Part shown: positions 63,701 to 64,000 of the stretch, piece after piece
How positions within the stretch are numbered: the stretch's first letter is position 1
Layout: the number at the start of each line of letters is the position of its first letter
Source: Liolophura sinensis
Taxonomy: Eukaryota; Mollusca; Polyplacophora; Chitonida; Chitonidae
DNA length: 64,000 nucleotides
Direction: 5' to 3'
Assembly (NCBI RefSeq): GCF_032854445.1
Contig: NC_088307.1
Location: forward strand, 6,884,001 to 6,948,000
Notes under the pieces: model-generated
Seen by the model: the letters and a program-made list of their open reading frames with translations, nothing else
The model's database searches: none
Told to the model about the DNA's origin: nothing
Translations under genes and position numbers: made by a program

Positions 63701-63899
63701 GTATTTTTGTTTTTTACTTTAAGTTATTTTTTGTTCAATTTTTTTTTTCCTGTTTTTTTTTATGTCAGCTTGATCAGTTGAGACTGCAGGAGAATGAAAT
63801 CCAGAACCTGCAGGTGTCAATGAAGCTGTTACAACAGGAGAACCAGAAGCTCAAAGGTGCCAAGGAGAGTGACTGTTATGAACAGCAAGTGCAGTTAAG
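30592..63899 (+). CDS. TSC1: TSC1 (hamartin), 14 coding exons, C-terminal end outside window
   Basis: Scaffold of the TSC complex, which stabilises TSC2 and lets it act as a GAP on Rheb, restraining mTORC1 at lysosomes. Exons: 30592-30715, 31392-31495, 32139-32291, 35255-35399, 38821-38975, 41364-41437, 43447-43610, 55343-55552, 57554-57642, 57919-58435, 58797-59543, 60912-61055, 62253-62419, 63769-63899. All junctions keep frame and give 974 residues (human total 1164). The N-terminal helical core (about 1-290) matches human hamartin closely, e.g. [27 protein letters not shown] and PCNF. A Ser-rich linker follows (about 300-820), then [10 protein letters not shown] and a coiled coil starting [11 protein letters not shown]. 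The ATG is in a strong context. Introns hold many minisatellites, and a separate gene lies antisense in intron 7. Confidence 0.97.
31392..31495 (+). CDS. TSC1: TSC1 coding exon 2
   Basis: Residues 42-76, including [20 protein letters not shown] and VREPHDK, matching human LVDYYLETSSQPA and QEPHDKHL. Acceptor ttgtgtaccag, donor gtaact. Confidence 0.96.
31665..31830. repeat. ~21-bp minisatellite (AGTCTAGTAGTATAGCTGTGG), about 7 copies
   Basis: Degenerate tandem units in TSC1 intron 2, about 170 bp past the exon 2 donor. Confidence 0.85.
32139..32291 (+). CDS. TSC1: TSC1 coding exon 3
   Basis: Residues 77-127, 51 codons, with [19 protein letters not shown]; the QPSW.HKL motif is conserved. Acceptor atattttcccag, donor gtaatg, phase 0. 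Confidence 0.97.
33060..34410. mobile_element. Nested inverted-repeat (MITE-like) element, about 1.35 kb
   Basis: Outer arms (about 33060-33180 and 34210-34340) are inverted copies sharing AAAGGCGTTCAAA, ATTTGAAT and GAACTCTGA.GTCACA. Inner arms near 33211 (TACTGTAAATGC) and 34130 (GCATTTACAGTA) suggest a second fold-back element inside. No transposase ORF. Confidence 0.6.
34809..35182 (+). mobile_element. Family 2 SINE, full length, with 12-bp target-site duplication
   Basis: TCAAGCAAAATG at 34797-34808 and 35183-35194. The head has GATAGCACAGTTGGTAGAG; the tail ends AAACCCCAAGCACTCATTCA. It ends about 70 bp upstream of TSC1 exon 4. Confidence 0.94.
35255..35399 (+). CDS. TSC1: TSC1 coding exon 4
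   Basis: Residues 128-175, with [16 protein letters not shown] and [10 protein letters not shown], aligning to human TTGVLVLITMLPMIP and FDIFGRLSSW. Acceptor gatcattccag, donor gtgagc, phase 1. Confidence 0.97.
35488..35845. mobile_element. Possible TACTGTAAATGC-type MITE, one clear end
   Basis: The right end GGCATTTACAGTACCCG is the inverse of the TACTGTAAATGC terminus seen in the 33.2-34.1 kb element; TTTCGCGGATAC near 35530 is typical of its left part. Confidence 0.35.
37829..38620. repeat. 18-bp minisatellite, 44 units
   Basis: 792 bp made of units such as GGCTTGTGTGGCCATTTA and GGCTTGTGTAGCCATGTA, alternating in higher-order pairs. The period is a multiple of three, so long frames stay open on both strands. 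I treat it as non-coding: it ends about 200 bp before TSC1 exon 5 and no splice chain uses it. Confidence 0.96.
38821..38975 (+). CDS. TSC1: TSC1 coding exon 5
   Basis: Residues 176-227, with [20 protein letters not shown], the best conserved block of hamartin. Acceptor gtttggtttcag, donor gttaag. The 18-bp satellite ends about 200 bp upstream and a fold-back MITE begins about 60 bp downstream. Confidence 0.97.
39038..39256. mobile_element. Fold-back MITE with ~60-bp terminal inverted repeats
   Basis: The left end GGGTTCACCAGCCCTCTACA and the inverted right end GGGGTTCTCCAGCCTTCTAC match for about 60 bp each with few differences. Total about 219 bp, in TSC1 intron 5. The target duplication is not clear. 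Confidence 0.85.
40704..40880. repeat. 59-bp tandem repeat, 3 copies
   Basis: TTCCTTTATTGCCCTAAACT units begin at 40704, 40763 and 40822 with almost no divergence, in TSC1 intron 5. Confidence 0.95.
41364..41437 (+). CDS. TSC1: TSC1 coding exon 6
   Basis: Residues 228-251, [20 protein letters not shown], matching human [20 protein letters not shown]. Acceptor gttaattttcag, donor gtgagt, phase 2. Confidence 0.97.
41704..41920 (-). mobile_element. MITE-like repeat family M1, complete
   Basis: Reverse-oriented copy with both termini: AATTCCTAAAACTTCC at the left and the inverse-related GGTTGGAGAATTACAG at the right. Confidence 0.6.
42775..42860 (+). mobile_element. Family 1 SINE 3' fragment
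   Basis: TTTCCTCCCTCCATAATGCT, GTAAAACACCAATCGAATAA. Confidence 0.7.
43090..43190 (+). mobile_element. Family 1 SINE 3' fragment
   Basis: TTCCTCCCACCATAATGCTG to AACACCAATCAAATAAATAA; head and middle absent. Confidence 0.85.
43447..43610 (+). CDS. TSC1: TSC1 coding exon 7
   Basis: Residues 252-306, [20 protein letters not shown], matching human [21 protein letters not shown]; ends the helical core. Acceptor tttgctgtag, donor gtgagt, phase 1. An 11.7-kb intron follows. Confidence 0.97.
44124..45440. repeat. 107-bp satellite, about 12 copies
   Basis: Exact 107-bp spacing of CTGTGCGCCTTCACAGCACA units from 44124 to about 45440 in TSC1 intron 7. The period is not a multiple of three, which explains the staggered overlapping open frames; it is not coding. 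Variants are shared between non-adjacent units, suggesting multi-unit duplication. Confidence 0.97.
45946..46207. repeat. 65-bp tandem repeat, 4 copies
   Basis: GGGTCAAGAATCATGCATAT units at 45946, 46011, 46076 and 46141, nearly identical. Confidence 0.96.
46491..46708 (+). mobile_element. MITE-like repeat family M1, complete
   Basis: Starts TGTAATTCTTCAAACTTTTC and ends AAAGTTTGAGGAATTCGGG, imperfect terminal inverted repeats; the best copy for defining the family. Confidence 0.65.
47330..47590. mobile_element. Relative of the 33-34.4 kb inverted-repeat element
   Basis: AAAGGCATTCAAATATTTGA, CATGCAGACAACTGAAAACT and TTTTACTCATGGGTAAAAAG match (inverted) the right arm region of the 33.06-34.41 kb element. 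Confidence 0.5.
47875..47970 (+). mobile_element. Diverged family 1 SINE 3' fragment
   Basis: GGTTTCCCCCACCAATAAAA, TGAAAAATTCTTGGATACGA, ACAATCAAATAAAATAAATA. Confidence 0.55.
48499..48757 (+). mobile_element. Family 1 SINE with 13-bp target-site duplication
   Basis: TTTTTCCAGAGGC at 48486-48498 and 48758-48770. The head is mutated (GGATTCAGTTGGTTAGTG); the body and tail are complete. Confidence 0.92.
49119..49386 (-). mobile_element. Family 1 SINE, full length
   Basis: Complete in reverse: tail, body, B box, and GCGCTAACCAACTGAGCCAC (A box). An imperfect ~12-bp duplication (ATCATAGGCTTA / ATCATAGACTTA) flanks it. Confidence 0.92.
50093..51523 (-). CDS. Secreted LRR protein with glycosylated stalk and probable GPI tail, nested antisense in TSC1 intron 7
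   Basis: An intact 476-residue single coding exon, not recognised as a named protein. Seen: a signal peptide (about 1-25, [14 protein letters not shown]); an LRR N-terminal cap with C36 and C45; six or seven leucine-rich repeats of about 23 residues (about 59-205, e.g. [19 protein letters not shown]); a small cysteine region after them; then a Ser/Thr/Asn-rich stalk with over 20 N-glycosylation sequons in total and five tandem STQVQN-like units; finally a hydrophobic C-terminus ([19 protein letters not shown]) with nothing cytoplasmic after it, as in GPI-anchored proteins. I chose the start at 51523 because it begins the signal peptide and follows a perfect acceptor (gattttattttacag). The frame is open 24 codons further upstream, but that part looks intronic. 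The likely role is cell-surface recognition or adhesion (inference). Confidence 0.78.
   Translation of the reverse strand: MNPLTLRSTLFLMLAAILFSKFDNGLFAPDILQPSCKQTNKKVECSGVTTIPVRVPKNVTILTLSHCELQEISSNALSSLDQLTRFNLHNCTVKVIKSCAFYDLTLTKVVFKKSQIDTVEPYAFSNMTGISLAFENTNFRKIAPLSFSHINNVTNMDIQRVNIESIYTKAFNNVTGRRTFISTSFIKFLYPNALSSFNFTSMSVALNNITHTCNLKTSLKNARRSTFYNNMVQNTNCSQVFYQADNSWNTSLVCMKPVVSMTTLPSITSDIKDEYENVTSPIGVELSSAGFLTTQTVMDTSHDDTGLELNSTQVQNSTQVQNSTQVQNSTQVQNSTIIDILINSTGGSALNSADEILTNTMSETVFNTDLLINSTTEIMLNFTMDMPMNSTTESLVNSTYETLMNTTEKLTNFTAPLTSAARSKSMYLVPCLKILKTSPDLQSTNGEPMHAHPLAKGATIMLGMLCAFFGHLTAVL
50512..50597 (-). repeat. 18-bp coding minisatellite (STQVQN repeat)
   Basis: Near-identical 18-bp units, about 4.5 copies, inside the LRR protein stalk. 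Each unit adds one N-glycosylation sequon, and the length keeps the frame. Confidence 0.92.
52375..52448 (+). mobile_element. Diverged family 1 SINE tail fragment
   Basis: CATATAAGTGAAAAATTCCT followed by ATCAATAAATAAATAG. Confidence 0.4.
52602..52760 (-). other. Candidate 5' untranslated exon of the nested LRR gene
   Basis: On the minus strand a strong donor (GCA then gtaagtgtgt) starts an intron at 52601. That intron would end at the acceptor just before the ATG at 51523. The 5' limit of the exon is a guess; no TATA box is clear. Confidence 0.35.
53860..54720. repeat. Degenerate ~45-50-bp repeat array
   Basis: Many units of the form ATGTACCTTCAACTTTCATG plus CAGATATACCTTCATCACAT, with a reverse family 1 SINE piece (about 54100-54175) inserted; TSC1 intron 7. 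Confidence 0.8.
54100..54175 (-). mobile_element. Family 1 SINE fragment in the repeat array
   Basis: CATTGGTGTTTTATGGCGTA, AATATTTCACTTATACGACA, CGGCCAGTATTATG; tail and 3' body only. Confidence 0.8.
55112..55218 (+). mobile_element. Family 1 SINE 3' fragment
   Basis: GTGCCCGGTTTCCACCCACC to CACCAATCAAATAAATAAAT; ends about 125 bp before TSC1 exon 8. Confidence 0.85.
55343..55552 (+). CDS. TSC1: TSC1 coding exon 8
   Basis: Residues 307-376, Ser/Thr/Pro-rich linker ([20 protein letters not shown]). Acceptor cgtaatgcag, donor gtatgt, phase 1 at both ends. The last 17 nt of the exon and its donor are duplicated 50 bp downstream. Confidence 0.88.
55536..55639. repeat. 50-bp tandem duplication spanning the TSC1 exon 8 donor
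   Basis: Two identical 50-bp units; each contains CACTCTTATCACGGTATGTG with the donor (55553 and 55603). Confidence 0.97.
55730..55815 (+). mobile_element. Family 1 SINE 3' fragment
   Basis: TAAGTGAAATATTCTTGAGT, GTAAAACACCAATCAGATAA. Confidence 0.75.
56270..56341. repeat. (CATA)n(CACA)n microsatellite
   Basis: CATACATACATACATA interrupted once, then ACACACACAC, in TSC1 intron 8. Confidence 0.93.
56968..57553. repeat. ~46-bp array ending at the TSC1 exon 9 acceptor, about 13 units
   Basis: Units resemble TTGTCTTCAGGCACCTCCTA plus CACCATGTGTACACTGTG. The final unit contains the real acceptor and the first exon bases (GTACCTCCTACACC). Most units keep TTCAG. Confidence 0.93.
57554..57642 (+). 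CDS. TSC1: TSC1 coding exon 9
   Basis: Residues 377-406, [20 protein letters not shown] then VIVDDLFDR, resembling the Ser/Thr/Pro linker of human hamartin. Acceptor tctccctttag, donor gtaagt. The acceptor and first ~12 exon bases look like the last unit of a ~46-bp tandem array. Confidence 0.9.
57919..58435 (+). CDS. TSC1: TSC1 coding exon 10
   Basis: Residues 407-578, Ser-rich low-complexity linker ([20 protein letters not shown]), probably disordered and phosphorylated. Acceptor gtctttttcag, donor gtatgt, phase 1. Confidence 0.92.
58797..59543 (+). CDS. TSC1: TSC1 coding exon 11
   Basis: Residues 579-827, the largest exon. Starts acidic ([18 protein letters not shown]) and ends with [20 protein letters not shown], the probable equivalent of the human YDHLFEVALPK region. 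A CQQC pair here is not something I recall in the human protein. Acceptor ttattgagcag, donor gtaact. Confidence 0.92.
60297..60575 (+). mobile_element. Family 1 SINE with poly-G lead-in
   Basis: A G-run (about 16 G), then GCCTCTGTGGCCAAGGTGGT, a diverged A box; B box, body and AATAAATAAAT tail are present. It lies in TSC1 intron 11. Confidence 0.9.
60912..61055 (+). CDS. TSC1: TSC1 coding exon 12
   Basis: Residues 828-875, [20 protein letters not shown] and SINWTHFGG, matching human VLDQLIQLGEDAHSKALS and SADWTHFGG. Acceptor gtcttttgcag, donor gtgagg, phase 1. Confidence 0.96.
61452..61640. repeat. CCATCCATCAGT-type minisatellite
   Basis: Degenerate GTCCATCCATC units in TSC1 intron 12. Confidence 0.85.
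61763..61895 (+). mobile_element. Family 2 SINE fragment
   Basis: GGTAAGTTGTCTCAGTGAAG, CGTCCTGCATCAAGG and CGTCATATGACTGAAAAATG match the middle and 3' part of family 2. Confidence 0.85.
61900..62175. repeat. ~18-bp minisatellite (TAGTTTCCTCCATGCACT), about 14 units
   Basis: Degenerate units, pyrimidine-rich on the plus strand, ending about 80 bp before TSC1 exon 13. Confidence 0.9.
62253..62419 (+). CDS. TSC1: TSC1 coding exon 13, start of coiled coil
   Basis: Residues 876-931, [20 protein letters not shown] then [18 protein letters not shown], matching human [20 protein letters not shown]. Acceptor catgttgtccag, donor gtgagt, phase 0. Confidence 0.97.
62661..62675. repeat. Homopolymer C15
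   Basis: Uninterrupted C-run in TSC1 intron 13. Confidence 0.9.
63769..63899 (+). CDS. TSC1: TSC1 coding exon 14, coiled coil
   Basis: Residues 932-974, [20 protein letters not shown], heptad-rich and matching human [20 protein letters not shown]. Acceptor ttatgtcag, donor gtatgg, phase 2. The exon end and donor recur 95 bp downstream. Confidence 0.95.
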
Positions 63900-64000
63900 G
63901 TATGGCAGAGGGAGATAGAGAGAGCTGGACGAGAGTGAGGGGGAGGGGAGGAGGAGAGGGAGAGTGACTGTTACAAGCAGCAAGTGCAGTTAAGGTATGG
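63865..64000. repeat. 95-bp-offset duplication of the TSC1 exon 14 end and donor
   Basis: GAGAGTGACTGTTA.....CAGCAAGTGCAGTTAAGGTA occurs at 63865 and again at 63960 with three base differences, separated by a purine-rich stretch. The array may continue past the window. Confidence 0.93.

Noticed and set aside
1-64000. CRISPR arrays, operons or bacterial-type features
   Set aside because: The repeats are eukaryotic minisatellites and SINEs; spliced genes fill the window.

Overview
This window is eukaryotic: two long intron-rich genes, no operons, AT-rich introns, and many tRNA-derived SINEs, MITE-like elements and minisatellites. The two SINE families (one with an AATA-rich tail, one with a GAGTGAGTG start) and the overall style suggest a lophotrochozoan invertebrate, most likely a mollusc. 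That taxonomic guess rests on style and memory, not on a search.

Layout. Positions 424-24690 (minus strand) carry 23 coding exons of SNAPC4 (SNAP190), the Myb-repeat DNA-binding subunit of the snRNA-activating protein complex. All exon junctions keep frame and give at least 1111 residues; the last exon lies left of position 1. Positions about 24720-30500 are the divergent intergenic and promoter zone. It holds a TCTCGCGAG promoter motif inside a small palindrome, upstream ORFs, candidate non-coding 5' exons on the plus strand, and several repeats. Positions 30592-63899 (plus strand) carry 14 coding exons of TSC1 (hamartin), 974 residues; the C-terminal coiled coil continues beyond position 64000.

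Inside the 11.7-kb TSC1 intron 7, on the opposite strand (50093-51523), is a separate intact gene. It encodes a 476-residue secreted, heavily N-glycosylated, leucine-rich-repeat protein with a probable GPI-anchor tail. It was not recognised as a named protein.

The most unusual pattern is how often tandem repeats sit on splice boundaries. Three TSC1 exon edges are themselves locally duplicated: the exon 8 donor, the exon 9 acceptor (about 13 units of ~46 bp), and the exon 14 donor. SNAPC4 exon 14 is flanked on both sides by tandem repeats. A SINE with a perfect target-site duplication sits 36 bp upstream of the SNAPC4 exon 17 acceptor. Other arrays include a 44-unit 18-bp satellite, a ~12-unit 107-bp satellite and a 4-unit 65-bp satellite.

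Functionally the two main genes are independent. SNAPC4 acts in the nucleus on snRNA promoters. TSC1 is the cytoplasmic or lysosomal scaffold of the complex that restrains Rheb and mTORC1. Both also lie on human 9q34, so the head-to-head arrangement may keep an old linkage. Exon limits were set by hand from splice consensus, reading phase and remembered similarity to the human proteins; no alignment or transcript data were available.
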